Shown in pieces: positions 42,246 through 52,136 of a stretch of DNA of 64,000 nt. The translations under genes were made by a program, and so were the position numbers. The stretch lies in the NCBI GenBank assembly GCA_947184155.2, contig CAMXCT020000452.1, positions 89,501 to 153,500 of the forward strand, written 5' to 3'. The DNA is from Cladocopium goreaui. Lineage: Eukaryota; Sar; Dinophyceae; Suessiales; Symbiodiniaceae. Position 1 is the stretch's first letter; the number at the start of each line of letters is the position of its first letter. The notes under the pieces are model-generated. The model saw only the letters and a program-made list of their open reading frames with translations. It was not told where the DNA came from and ran no database searches.

Positions 42246-42419
42246 AATCTCCACTGAGGTGGGAGGACGTGGTGAAGTTTTTGGGTTCCATGGAGAAGTG
42301 CGGGGTTCGCCACTCGAAGTCGCTGCGCGTGCACTTTGTGGTGACCACTCTGAAGGCCTCCTCCAGCGGCTTTAGGCGCAAAAGATGGGCTGATTGGAAG
42401 ATGAAGAAGTCGTGTTTGG
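42246..42419 (+). CDS. Coding exon
   Basis: CCCGTCAG| begins SPLRWEDVVKFLGSMEKCGV, RHSKSLRVHFVVTTLKASSS, GFRRKRWADWKMKKSCLG and ends at TTGG|GTATGA. GC-rich, high third-position GC, Lys/Arg-rich C-terminal half. One of the better exons here. No family recognised. Confidence 0.55.
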
Positions 42420-42559
42420 GTATGATTCTAAAGGGTCTCCTATAACCATGACTACTAGCCATGGATATGACCATTACTCATTACAAACCATGACTATTCG
42501 TTCCTATGCATTACTAACCATTACTATCCAGTGCTGATGTTGGAAAACCATTACTAACC

Positions 42560-42695
42560 ATTAATGTCAACCCTGGATTCATAAACCCCGAACGCCCGGC
42601 TGAGCCGTTTTTTGGGAGGGTACCATGAGAAAAAATGTGTCAGATGAAATGACTAATCATGGTTTAGCAAAATCCGGGGTTGACATTAACAACAG
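42560..42695. mobile_element. IR-G foldback element
   Basis: TTAATGTCAACCCTGGATTC...CGGCTGAGCCG...CCGGGGTTGACATTAA. Other copies at 47165-47375 and 60126-60240. Confidence 0.7.
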
Positions 42696-42779
42696 TAACT
42701 ACGAATACTGATTGTGATTTCTGTATATCTTATAGACATACGATCGAAAAATACCCGGTGATGTGGAATTGGTTCTTGA

Positions 42780-42994
42780 TTGGGCCACAAAGATTACAAG
42801 AGAGCCATGAGATTCGCGAAAGTCATGGAACTGGTGTCTGCCATGCTACAACGGATGGAAATTCATCGAAGAATCAGTGTTCCAAGAATTACTGGTTGGT
42901 GGTTTCAAATATTTGGTAGTTCCCATAACATATGGGATAATCCTGCCCATTGACTAATATTTTTCAAGATGGTTTGATTTTCCCAGCATCATAA
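42780..42994 (+). CDS. Exon ending in an IR-B element
   Basis: LGHKDYKRAMRFAKVMELVS, AMLQRMEIHRRISVPRIT up to ACTG|GTTGGTGG (42894). The IR-B right arm is degenerate; a TTTTCCCAG| at 42986 would give A-S-stop. A strongly helical, basic protein segment. The competing frame 42680-42919 looks poorer. Confidence 0.4.
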
Positions 42995-43014
42995 AACCAT
43001 CATCCACCATCCAC
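42892..43014. mobile_element. IR-B foldback element, right arm degenerate
   Basis: CTGGTTGGTGGTTTCAAAT at left. The right side is reduced to CCATCATCCACCATCCAC. Confidence 0.6.
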
Positions 43015-43019
43015 TTAGT

Positions 43020-43128
43020 TACCATCTGGTTATTTAACATAGCCATGGAAAGATCCACCATTTTCAATAGGTAAACCATCTATTTCTATGGGCCATTTCC
43101 CATGGCTATGTTAAATAACCAGAGGGTA
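43020..43128. mobile_element. IR-A foldback element
   Basis: TACCATCTGGTTATTTAACA to AAATAACCAGAGGGTA, near-perfect hairpin. Confidence 0.85.
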
Positions 43129-43310
43129 GATTGCCTTGCTCGGGGGGGGTTCCTGAAACATATTATGTTCCTTTGTTCAGCGACTGCAAACAACCAACCA
43201 AACAACCACACAGACAACAAAGGAACATCAAAAACAGCGAAACAAAGGTTGTTGAACCTATGAAATTGAATTTTCCATCAAACATTGCTAGCTGGACAAT
43301 TCCAATATAA
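43123..43310 (+). CDS. Open frame starting at an IR-A right end
   Basis: From AATAACCAG| the frame is open for 62 codons: GRLPCSGGVPETYYVPLFSD, CKQPTKQPHRQQRNIKNSET, KVVEPMKLNFPSNIASWTIP, stop TAA 43308. No ATG is needed if the element end is the acceptor. Gln/Lys-rich middle. No family known. Confidence 0.4.
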
Positions 43311-43324
43311 AAAAATGCCTGTAA

Positions 43325-43475
43325 AAATCGCTGATTTGTTCCATATTTTCCATCGTTTCCCGTGATTTCCCAATGATTCTCTCATGATTTTCTTCTATTT
43401 TCCAATGCCTTTCCCATGATTTTCTCATGGTCTTTCAATGTTTTTCCCCTGATTTTCTCATACGTTCCACATGAT
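43325..43475. repeat. Degenerate tandem repeat TTTCCCATGATTTTCTC
   Basis: About seven imperfect 17-20 bp units. Confidence 0.7.
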
Positions 43476-43491
43476 GTTTACTTACCCATGA

Positions 43492-43592
43492 CGGATCCAT
43501 GGTGCTGGTATATATGCTAACATAAAGGGGGTATATTGATGGGATTCATGGAGCACCATATATGGCAGCACCATGGATCCTATGGGTTATAG
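43492..43592. mobile_element. IR-E foldback element inside an IR-A copy
   Basis: GGATCCATGGTGCTGGTATA...GCAGCACCATGGATCCTATG. An IR-A right half (43600-43658) follows, so the IR-E may have inserted into it. Confidence 0.65.
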
Positions 43593-43649
43593 CATATAAT
43601 GGGAAAACTCACTATAAATGGCCATTTTCAATAGCTATTTTGACATAAC

Positions 43650-44005
43650 CAGAGGGTATGTTTTTTTCCATTCATCTGTTCCCATCGTTTTTCCCGGTAA
43701 AAAAACACAGTTTTTTTCCAGCGATCCAGGCAGGCGCTGGAGCGCAGCGACCACAGCTGGTCAGCCACCAAAGGTGAGGGATGGCATGAATTTTTATGTA
43801 GGGACCTGTAGGCAATCTACCCTCTGGTTATGTCAAAATAGCTATTGAAAATGGCCATAGAAATAGTGGATTTTCCCATGAAAAATGGTGATTTTCAATA
43901 GCTATGTTAAATTACCAGAGGGTAATCGTTACTAAACTTGCTATTTCGGAAGGCCATATTCATCATCATGGCCATACTTGGATGCGCTTTTGTCCCACTT
44001 TGGCC
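43650..44005 (+). CDS. Exon bounded by IR-A elements on both sides plus the next exon
   Basis: Between the IR-A right end CCAG|AG (43652) and the next IR-A left end CTCTG| (43826) one frame is fully open: GYVFFHSSVPIVFPGKKTQF, FSSDPGRRWSAATTAGQPPK, VRDGMNFYVGTCRQSTL plus TG. After the second element (CCAGAG|, 43920) the frame continues W-V-I-V-T-K-L-A-I-S-E-G-H-I-H-H-H-G-H, then TWMRFCPTLA up to |GTAAGC at 44006. About 88 codons in one phase with a conventional donor at the end. An internal AAG|GTGAGG at 43774 is an alternative donor. Protein unknown. Confidence 0.5.
43818..43924. mobile_element. IR-A element, proposed introner
   Basis: TACCCTCTGGTTATGTCA to AAATTACCAGAGGGTA. Proposed intron 43827-43920. 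Confidence 0.85.
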
Positions 44006-44159
44006 GTAAGCGGTTGATCCGAATAAAAGAGATATACAAGTGGGGAGATTCCATATGTAACTGGGGGTTTAACCCATTTTCTAAGAGGGGCCACCCCCAA
44101 GTAGGAAAACAATCGGAAAATGGGGGGTATCATCCAGAAAATTGGTGGATTTGATGAAA

Positions 44160-44410
44160 CTTGTAGCGGATTTATGATAGCTAAGTTGGTGCAAAGAACT
44201 CCAAGTTTGCTATGCTTTGTGGCACATATAACTAGAGTATTCACGGGGTTTATAAACCAACTTAGTACAGGAAGGGGCCCCACATTGAAACTAAATTGAC
44301 GCACAATACTTGCCTAACGTATGATTGTGGGTTTATAGGTGACAGAACTAGTTATACGTGGATGGGGTTTTAAACCAACTCACAGGAAGGGGGGCCCTTC
44401 CTGTAGGCCC
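44160..44410. mobile_element. IR-C-related elements
   Basis: AGCTAAGTTGGTGCAAAGAACTCC...GGTTTATAAACCAACTTAG, then CAGGAAGGGGCCCCAC and CAGGAAGGGGGGCCC / GGGCCCTTCCTG palindromes. Confidence 0.55.
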
Positions 44411-45150
44411 CCAAACCATTATGTATTACTAAAACTTGCTATAGGTTTTACCTTCCAATGATATAGTAATAAGAGCATTTCTCATAGCACTCGTAACATT
44501 TGCTAGAGCTTGGTAGGGATTATTATTGTCAATGATGGTAACCTATTATTGGTAGAATAATATCCGTATGACAACCCTTCATGCGTGGTTATTCCATTCC
44601 GTGGAGTTAGTATCCCATGAAAGTAAGTGTAGTAATTTTGTGTAATTTTCAGCTATCATGGTACTTATAGCAAAAGTCATTAACACATATCTTAGTTGGA
44701 TCTTATGTTTGTTCCATCGTTTTGGAGAAAATGATGTAAAAGACTTCCATCCATGGTGTAAAAAGTCATTTATCATTATATTATATTTTTAGTAGGATAT
44801 CACATTTTCATTTTTGTTGGGGTGGGGCCCTATAGTGGTAAATGATGGCTTTTTTTGGGGGGGAAAGCCGTCTGACCCCTAGAGCTTGATAAACTTTATC
44901 AGCATTTTCCCTATGAAGATTGCAATTTCATGGGACTACATTTTCCCACAACGCCACGCATATCCTGGCATAGCAATGGGCCAGTCATGGGTCATTTTCT
45001 CTATTTGATGCATGATGCTTGTGTACAGGTCAATTCTTTTGTTCATGGTATGATCTTTTGAAGTTGAAACCAGTACAGAAATCCCGATTAAACCTTGGGA
45101 TAAACCTTCGGGAAGGATTCATGGCTCTGCTTTTATGCATTTCTGTGTGC
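44411..45150. other. Non-coding stretch
   Basis: No exon seen. The short minus frame 44579-44776 lacks codon character. Confidence 0.4.
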
Positions 45151-45252
45151 AGTTATGGCCCAACTACGAATATAAATGGAATTGTTTGGCTCTTACAACT
45201 AGGGTTATACATCATTATAAACCCATTTAAAACTGTTAGTTGGGCCATAGGC
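45151..45252. mobile_element. IR-D foldback element
   Basis: CAGTTATGGCCCAACTACG to AAAACTGTTAGTTGGGCCAT. Confidence 0.7.
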
Positions 45253-45687
45253 TGTAGTTCTCAACCCCCCTATTTCGCAAGGTCTGCGTGAATTTTGGGG
45301 GATGGTAGACCCAACTGCACAACCATTCCAGGGACACGCCCCTGCACCCAATACCCGCAATATTTATTGGTTTAGATTTACCAACAACTGCCAGTGATCT
45401 CCATGTTTGCATCTGACATTCCCACAGAAACAAACAACATATATCATTGTCTAAAAGTGGTTGAGAGGAAGTGGTTCGGAGCTCTTGCTCTCCATATTCC
45501 CTAGAAAACCATGAGGAAATGGGAGCCAGTTGCAGCTAAGACGTCTCAGAGTTTCCCAACCACATGGCCAGTTAAACAAGAAAAACAGGTAGAAAACCAC
45601 ATCTAATAAATGGCCAGAAATGGCTATTTCGATGCTGGTTTCCCAAGCAACAGGAAGATATGATCGATGTTTTCCATGGTTTTCCAG

Positions 45688-45792
45688 GCCGTGCCAATCC
45701 GCAGGTCCGTCAGGTCCTGAAGTTTCTGAGTTCAGTCCCTATCCGCAAGTGACAGAGGTTTTGGACCTCCAGGCGGATCGGAACTTGAGTCG
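45688..45792 (+). CDS. Coding exon with splice sites
   Basis: GGTTTTCCAG| begins [35 protein letters not shown] and ends at AGTCG|GTGAAC. Polypyrimidine acceptor and GC-rich. No family recognised. Confidence 0.5.
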
Positions 45793-45854
45793 GTGAACTT
45801 CGCCGTAAGCCACAGATCTCTGAGAGAAAGGACAAGAAGTATGCATATATGATG

Positions 45855-46095
45855 TGTATATATATATATGTATATGTATACATATATGTACGTATGTATA
45901 TATATATATGTATATGTATACATATATGTACGTATGTATATATATATATGTATATGTATACATATATGTACGTATGTATATATATATATACATATTCATA
46001 ATATATGTAAATATGTTCATAGTAAATGTATATATTCATAAGATATGTATAATTAATATTTATACATATATTATAATTAATATATATATATATAT
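45855..46095. repeat. TA/TG-rich tandem repeat, about 42-bp unit
   Basis: Three near-identical units of TATATGTATATGTATACATA-TATGTACGTATG, then TA-rich DNA. Confidence 0.9.
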
Positions 46096-46289
46096 TATAC
46101 ATAGATGATTTTATATGTACGTATTAAATAGATACAGATATAGATATAGACGATACTTTCCGAGTTGCAACCCCAGAATGATTCAGCGTTCCTTCGGATG
46201 TTCTTGCAACAGCACGCCTGCATTGAGGTTGTCACCTATGCATGTATAGACTGTATGTTTTGAGTTACATTTCAATATGCATATATTAA

Positions 46290-47045
46290 TATAACATAAA
46301 ATAATATAAAAATCAAATAAAACATGATATGCGATTTGTAATTTATCATTATATGATAAACAATATTTCATTTTCAATAAATAATATCTAATATATAAAG
46401 TATTATATACAATATATAATAATTAATATGTTTTAATATAATATTTTATATGTAATACATAACATCTAATATATAACATATAATGTATATTGTATCATAT
46501 ATACGATAATAATATATAGTATTTATTTTATAATATTTAATGTTAACTATATATGTAATAATAACAATATAGTATATAATATTGAAGATTTAAAATAAAA
46601 TATATAATATAAACTATTTCAGTTTTAATATAATACATTGTTTTAATATTATACATTACTTATAATATATAGTTTTTTAACATTATATAATACATATGTA
46701 ATATAAAATACATTTTTTAATTATATAGTAGGCATTACATATAATATTTAACATATAACATAATGTAATGTAACATATTATATAATTTAATATTAAATTC
46801 TATTTTATATAATTTAATTTTTAATATAATATATTAGATATAATACTAAAAATACATAATATATCATATTTCATGTTTAATATGTTATTTAATGATATAA
46901 CAATACATTTTGTTTATATACTACTATAATAATATGATTATATAACAATATAATAATATAATGCTATAATGATATAATAATTTCATTTAATAATATCATA
47001 ATATCATAATATAATAATCTAACAATATATATTTATATATACATT
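46290..47045. repeat. Extremely AT-rich block
   Basis: About 750 bp of almost only A and T, built of ATATAATA, TTTAATAT and TAATATAT words without a fixed period. No frame or element ends. Confidence 0.85.
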
Positions 47046-47164
47046 TTTTCGTGTGGGGTAGTAGTCAGCATTTTGAGTCATTCACATGGACGGAGAACAT
47101 TGCCTTGTCCCAGCTGTCCCATCCATATGTGGGGAATCACATGGCTTCCCAACTGTAACACGTG

Positions 47165-47375
47165 TTACAATGTCAACCCTGTATGAATAAAACCCAAACG
47201 GCCGGCTGAGCCTAATTGGAAAGGTAGCAAAAAAAAGTATCAAATCATGACTATTGGCGGAATACATGTCTCAACTCAATTGGTATTAGTTGACCATTTC
47301 TCATGATTTAGGTATTTAAGTATTTAAGTATCATATCAATCAAACCCTGGTTTATTAATCCGTGGTTGACAACAT
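47165..47375. mobile_element. IR-G foldback element (diverged)
   Basis: ATGTCAACCCTGTATGAATA...GGCCGGCTGAGCC...AATCCGTGGTTGACA. Confidence 0.6.
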
Positions 47376-47439
47376 GCAACATGTCAACAGCGTCACTCCA
47401 TGAGTTCCGAGCGCTCTGCTGTCATGCTACTTTCTGGTT

Positions 47440-47765
47440 GACCCATAGGCGGATTGCCATAGGCGGATTGCCATAGGTGGATTGCCATTGGGGAATATAC
47501 AATACGTTGTGATACAGTGTATAAATATTTTATGCATATATATATATATTTATATTTATTTAAATACACTTTTATATGTGTATGCATATATATATATTAT
47601 GTATATAAAGATATATATATATATGTATATATTTATTTAAATACATTTTTTTATATGTGTATGTTTATATATAATTGCATTATATTACAAATAATCCTAC
47701 CACATATAGCAGATCCTATTTCAACATGTTACCGTCTATTGCATTTATATATATATACACTCTAG
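47440..47765. repeat. 14-bp CATAGGCGGATTGC repeats and TA-rich DNA
   Basis: Three to four units at 47445-47490, then ATATATTTATATTTATT-type sequence with a duplicated piece (47545 and 47630). Confidence 0.8.
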
Positions 47766-47840
47766 CACACCAATGTTCCTAATGGATGGGATGTATGCCC
47801 ATCTAAAAAACAAATCAATGTGGTAAACCAAATAATAAAC

Positions 47841-47926
47841 TATCCTCTGGTAAACTAACATAACTATGGAAAATCATGATGTTTTATGGGTAAATCAACT
47901 ATTTTCATGGCCATTTACCATTTACA

Positions 47927-47955
<29 letters not shown>
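47841..47955. mobile_element. IR-A foldback element
   Basis: TATCCTCTGGTAAACTAAC to GTTTACCAGAGGGTA. Confidence 0.8.
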
Positions 47956-47957
<2 letters not shown>

Positions 47958-48269
47958 CCCAATGGAGGTTAATTAAAAATTGGGTATATAAACCCTGAAG
48001 GAATTGTAAAATGAACCCCAGCCATGAATGGTCATTGCGATGGTTTATGGCGGTTTCCCGCAATGTACTATACATACCGCCAGTGTTCCTCTTGGCGTAT
48101 GTTTCCATTAAAAGAACATGTGTATAATTGTGTATATATATATACATATATATATACATATATATATACATAACCATAGAGTTATCTTTGGCAACTTCTT
48201 GTTTGGGTGCCCCACTTATGGGAAAATCCCGGTTTTTCATCCACCCCCATGTCTTGGCCATGGCCCCAG

Positions 48270-48398
48270 GGAGTGGAGGCGCTGGAGACGTTGGAGACGG
48301 AAGACTTCGACCTCGCCTTTGATCTTCAGAGCAAAGAGTTCAAGCGACGCCCAGCAGCGGATCTGATTGATCTGATTGATCTGATGGGAATTTTCTAG
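48270..48398 (+). CDS. Terminal exon, acidic helix
   Basis: ATGGCCCCAG| begins GVEALETLETEDFDLAFDLQ, SKEFKRRPAADLIDLIDLMG, IF and TAG 48396. GC-rich, acidic then hydrophobic repeat DLIDLIDLM. The acceptor is good. Probably the C-terminus of an unknown protein. Confidence 0.5.
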   Translation, partial: GVEALETLETEDFDLAFDLQSKEFKRRPAADLIDLIDLMGIF

Positions 48399-48399
48399 A

Positions 48400-48770
48400 T
48401 TTCATGGGGGTTTCATGAGGATTTCATGATTTCCTGGTGATTTAAGGGGAATGAATGGTGATTAAATGGGAATATGATAGGAATGTCATCATTTAATGGT
48501 GAGTTCATCGGATTTCGTGGGATTTCATGGTGATTTAAGGGAGACATCAGTGAGATATCATTGAAATGTCATGGGAACATCATGGGAAGTAACGGTTTAA
48601 TGGGGATTTTACAGGATTTAATGGACATCATGGAAGCTTTTGGCAGGACGGATGGAAATGTTTTATTGGATATGAGGGATATTAATGGTATCTATTGGGC
48701 TAGGATAAGAATACCATGGGAAATTCATGGGATGTAGCGGGATGCATTGGGAATATCATGGGTACCTGCA
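48400..48770. repeat. Degenerate repeat of GATTTCATGGTGATTTAAGG
   Basis: About 15-20 imperfect units of 15-25 bp built on ATGGTGATTT/GGGAATTTC. Related in words to the arrays at 1.0 and 35.1 kb. Confidence 0.7.
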
Positions 48771-48899
48771 CCGCCAAGACCTTTCAAGATTTTCCATGGT
48801 TTAAAACCTCGGGTTTCTGTTGAAAACATTCGATTTTGGTTTGAACCCCGCAATTCAAAGCAAAGGGTGAACATCAAGATGATGGGAACAACTATATAT

Positions 48900-48970
48900 A
48901 ATCTGCACGGATGGCCTCTTGCAGAACGAAATTGCGCGGAGGAAGGATTCTTGTGCAGAAAAAAAGGTGC
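48900..48970 (+). CDS. Weak exon candidate
   Basis: CTDGLLQNEIARRKDSCAEK or, in another frame, NLHGWPLAERNCAEEGFLCR. Frame undecided. Confidence 0.25.
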
Positions 48971-49107
48971 CAACTTAACCCCATACTGAAACCGTACTGA
49001 ACCCATACTTTACGCGTACTAACCCATAATTTTTGGCATAAACCTTGAACCCATACTGAGCCCGGACTAAACCCATATTTGCCCGTATCAACTCATTGTT
49101 TTTGTTG

Positions 49108-49158
49108 ATGGTTTTAGTCGGCATGGCAGCCAATGTTTGCATGGTCCGTGAGGGAGCA
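49108..49158 (+). CDS. Short exon candidate
   Basis: GGTTTTAG| to GCATC|GTGAAC reads VGMAANVCMVREGA. Confidence 0.3.
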
Positions 49159-49345
49159 TCGTGAACCAGAGATGACAACGAAATCCACCACACTTTGATT
49201 TTTCATGGGCTGAAACCAAAAGAGCAACAACTCGTTTTTTTCAAAAGCATCCAGTTTCCAGCGAAGCCTTTATTTTCAAAGTTTTCTTTCTGGTCAAGGC
49301 AGGGGTATATAATCAGAATATATTTGGAATATCCTGAGATAACAG

Positions 49346-49642
49346 GAATTCACGGGCTAACAAAGCCGGGCTACCCGAACAATCGATGGGTACGGGTCAA
49401 GTCGGAGACCATCCTCAAGGATTGGGGTTTTAAGTGTTCCGACTGTGCTTCGAAATCCAATATTTTTCTAGAAACATCCCAACTAAATTACCCTCTGGTA
49501 ATTTAACATAGCTGTTGAAAATTGCCATAGAAATAGTTGATTTACTTATACGACATGGTGATTTTCTATGTTAGATTACCAGAGGGTAACCCCGAAACTA
49601 TACATGAAATGTAAACTTTTCCAGATGGACACCTTGAACTGA
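49346..49642 (+). CDS. Two-exon model split by an IR-A element
   Basis: Exon 49346-49497 follows GATAACAG| and reads IHGLTKPGYPNNRWVRVKSE, TILKDWGFKCSDCASKSNIF, LETSQLNYPL. It meets the IR-A left end CTCTG|GTAATT. After TTACCAG| (49582) the frame continues RVTPKLYMKCKLFQMDTLN to TGA 49640. The phase-0 junction encodes Y-P-L|R-V, as at 9.2 and 37.0 kb. A C-x2-C pair is present in the first exon. Family unknown. Confidence 0.5.
49489..49588. mobile_element. IR-A element, proposed introner
   Basis: TACCCTCTGGTAATTTAAC to TTAGATTACCAGAGGGTA. Proposed intron 49498-49582. Confidence 0.85.
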
Positions 49643-49809
49643 AACAAAAAATCAGGGCCATGGATGGGTCAAGATATGTTCAGTCGTAGCAAGACTTTTG
49701 AAGGCGTAAACTTTATGGAGATGTCATGGTGATGTCATGGGAATATCATGGGATTGGACGGGTATGGTTCGAATCTAAAGGGTTTTGTTATAGTTGTTTG
49801 AAGGTACCG

Positions 49810-49992
49810 TACTTGTTCCATCGAATGGTGAAAGTTATATCGCATATCTTACGATTCAATGGCAAAGTTTGGTCCAACCTCCCATCCATCAAACCTGGAT
49901 CCGCTGGGAACTCCACGAAAAGACTGGGGAATCGAACTACGGAATATGGTTGTTTTTTTGGTGTGCTTCTAGATGAGCAAGTGGTTGTTTAG
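49810..49992 (+). CDS. Coding island, frame undecided
   Basis: Two plus frames open: FNGKVWSNLPSIKPGSAGNS TKRLGNRTTEYG, and TIQWQSLVQPPIHQTWIRWE LHEKTGESNYGIW. Confidence 0.3.
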   Translation, partial: YLFHRMVKVISHILRFNGKVWSNLPSIKPGSAGNSTKRLGNRTTEYGCFFGVLLDEQVVV

Positions 49993-50102
49993 TTACATAA
50001 TTCCCCCAAATGTGGTGCCGTAAAAGGGCGCAAAATAACTAGCCCCAAATGGCAGGTTTAAGTGGCAGCCAGGGTGAACCCCAGAAAAAATCATACAAAA
50101 AA

Positions 50103-50310
50103 TCATAGTAACATTAGTAACATATCAATATTCCATGGTATATCAAGATTCCATATAGTACATAATCTGTATGATGCTTCGATTCCCAGCTGATTCAATT
50201 GAGGACATTTGAGTGACAAGTCGAAGTCGCGTCGACCTGGAGCTGTGTTCAGGAGGTGAAGGGGGAGGTCACCATAGATGTTGGGGCCTGTTGGGGAATT
50301 CAAAAGTCTA
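50103..50310 (-). CDS. Minus-strand terminal exon candidate
   Basis: Read on minus after CCCACTTAG| or CCCCAACAG|: NSPTGPNIYGDLPLHLLNTA, PGRRDFDLSLKCPQLNQLGI, EASYRLCTIWNLDIPWNIDM, ending at 50103. An IR-C-like element lies directly upstream on that strand (50311-50451). One of very few minus-strand candidates. The plus frames here are poor. Confidence 0.4.
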
Positions 50311-50455
50311 AGTGGGGCCTCCGCCTCGGAAATCGCTAAGTTGGTGCAAATAACTCCAAGAATTTCTGGTTTATGAATGTTTCTGATCCGCAGATATATC
50401 GTATTCATGGGGTTTAGAAACCGTTTTATAACTGGGGGGCCGCACATTGCATGAA
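50311..50455. mobile_element. IR-C foldback element
   Basis: GTGGGGCCTCCGCCTCGG...GCTAAGTTGGTGCAAATAACTCC...TAACTGGGGGGCCGCACATTG. Confidence 0.6.
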
Positions 50456-50514
50456 TTTATCCAAGAAAAGAATCCACGATGATATAAAATGATTTCACAC
50501 CAGTTCTTTCGCAG

Positions 50515-50885
50515 GTCTCTATTTGAAACCACTTAGATATTCAAAAATGACCATTTTGCTGGACTCGAGGATTTGTTTGGAACTTCTCCACCCTTGTCAT
50601 GGCCGACAAGTAGACTCAATATATTGGCACCAACCGGATTCAACCGGATTAATCGATCTCATAGATGTGTATTACCCGATGTTTTTGCAGATGGGCTTTG
50701 TTCTTTGCAATATAAAGGCGGGTATATCGAATTCTACATGTCTACATCTCATTTTTATGCCCTCTGATCCACTTGCCATGGCCTATGGTACGGATTGTTG
50801 TCGAATGATATGTGATAACTTGAAATGTTTAAGAAAACATGACGATGAACGAAAGGCAACAAGTGGCAAAATGAGCATCACTTAA
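50515..50885 (+). CDS. Long single-exon frame of about 120 codons
   Basis: TTCTTTCGCAG| opens a frame to TAA 50883: MTILLDSRICLELLHPCHGR, QVDSIYWHQPDSTGLIDLID, VYYPMFLQMGFVLCNIKAGI, SNSTCLHLIFMPSDPLAMAY, CDNLKCLRKHDDERKATSGK. The acceptor is good and the length exceeds chance expectation. Rich in Cys and aromatic residues. No domain recognised. It is followed by an IR-B element. Confidence 0.5.
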
Positions 50886-50920
50886 AATACATCTAGGTAT
50901 ACCCCTTTTTTTACTTAAAT

Positions 50921-51020
50921 CTGGTTGGTGGTTTGGAACATGGCTTTTATTTTTCCATATATTGGGAAGAATCATCCCAACTGACTAATATTTTTCAGAG
51001 GGGTTGAAACCACCAACCAG
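50921..51020. mobile_element. IR-B foldback element
   Basis: CTGGTTGGTGGTTTGGAAC to GTTGAAACCACCAACCAG. The cleanest IR-B copy. Confidence 0.85.
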
Positions 51021-51060
51021 CAAATGGTAAAAGTGTAGTAAGACATATAGGTAAAAAACA

Positions 51061-51183
51061 TACCCTCTGGTTTTTTAACATAGCTATGGGAACAATTGCC
51101 CATAGAAATAGATGGTTTACCTGGGTTTACCGTTCTTAAACATAGTAATTTTCCATGGCGAACTGTTAAATAACCAGATGGTA
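51061..51183. mobile_element. IR-A foldback element, first of a tandem pair
   Basis: TACCCTCTGGTTTTTTAACA to AAATAACCAGATGGTA. The last bases overlap the next copy's TA. Confidence 0.8.
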
Positions 51184-51296
51184 CCCTCTGGTAAACTAAC
51201 ATAGCTATTGAAAATGGCCATTTATAATGGATTTTCCCATTAAACATGTTTTTAATGGGGATTTTCCATAGCTATGTTAGTCATAACCAGATGGTA
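51182..51296. mobile_element. IR-A foldback element, second of the pair
   Basis: TACCCTCTGGTAAACTAAC to CATAACCAGATGGTA. The two copies share one TA, so one inserted at the other's edge. Confidence 0.85.
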
Positions 51297-51397
51297 CATT
51301 GAATGATACAAAAAGTGGTCGAGTCGGTCGTCTCGTCCCAGATCGCTCGCGACAGGATCTTCGCATGACATCGCAGTCCAGGTACGGAGTGGAATAG
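51291..51397 (+). CDS. Exon-like frame starting at an IR-A right end
   Basis: From CATAACCAG| : GTLNDTKSGRVGRLVPDRSR, QDLRMTSQSRYGVE, stop TAG 51395. GC-rich from 51315. Two other frames are partly open (VVESVVSSQIARDRIFA on plus, a longer one on minus), so the frame is not certain. Confidence 0.35.
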
Positions 51398-51610
51398 ATC
51401 GATCGGTGCATGGAGACATGTGACACATGGGTTTCTCCGATTTGTTGTGGGAAAAAACAGCTATAAACCATCTATAAACCAATGTTAACTGGTTTTTTGA
51501 TGGTTTTTGGTCTTGTTGTCAAACCAGTTAGAATTGCCATTTTCTGGGTATGGTTCAATGGTGTACTGGTATACACTGGTATACCTCATTTTCCCACATG
51601 TTTGACGGAG

Positions 51611-51727
51611 TTGACGTCATTTTTGATCAACCTCCCCATGTCGAGCAGCTGCGCGCCACTTGACACTGCGCGGTACAGTTCTGAGTCGTCGTCGTCGCAG
51701 AATGCGCCGGCGCGTGAAGTGCCTTGA
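51611..51727 (+). CDS. Terminal exon, Ser-rich
   Basis: TTTGACGGAG| begins LTSFLINLPMSSSCAPLDTA, RYSSESSSSQNAPAREVP, stop TGA 51725. High GC, four consecutive Ser codons TCG. Likely a disordered C-terminus. Confidence 0.45.
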   Translation: MTSFLINLPMSSSCAPLDTARYSSESSSSQNAPAREVP

Positions 51728-52017
51728 CATCAGATGGCAGTTGTAGGAGGAGAATCCAAAGCATGACATCCATTAATCATCCAGTTGGAGCTGGGTCAAG
51801 ACCTATTATTACATATTAATTATATATTAGCATGTGAATGGGGGAATAACCATGCAACAAAACCAGCTAGTTTAGGGTACCAACTGGGTACCATGGTTTT
51901 GACCACCATTTGGCAATGCTTCATGATAGTATCGTAAGTCATTTTACCCATGGAATGATGGGTCAATCCTGCCCAGTGAACACCAAACTCGCTAGCAAGT
52001 GGACTTTCAATCCCCTT

Positions 52018-52068
52018 GTTGGATGGTATTGCATGGTATTGCATGGTATTGCATGGTATTGCAGCATG
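52018..52068. repeat. GGTATTGCAT tandem repeat
   Basis: Four to five 10-bp units. Confidence 0.9.
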
Positions 52069-52136
52069 GTAATAATAATAATATGTAATAATGGATATGG
52101 ATCCAATATCAATCAACATATTTTTTTTGTAAGTAG

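Noticed and set aside
45710..46108. 84-130 codon frames
   Set aside because: Translations of TA/TG microsatellite; only the GC-rich part 45688-45792 is kept as an exon on plus.
47390..47440. Small exon RHSMSSERSAVMLLSG before TTCTG|GTTGAC
   Set aside because: Part of it (GTACTTTCTGGTTGGCCC-like) recurs at 60.26 kb next to another IR-G copy, so it is probably repeat sequence.
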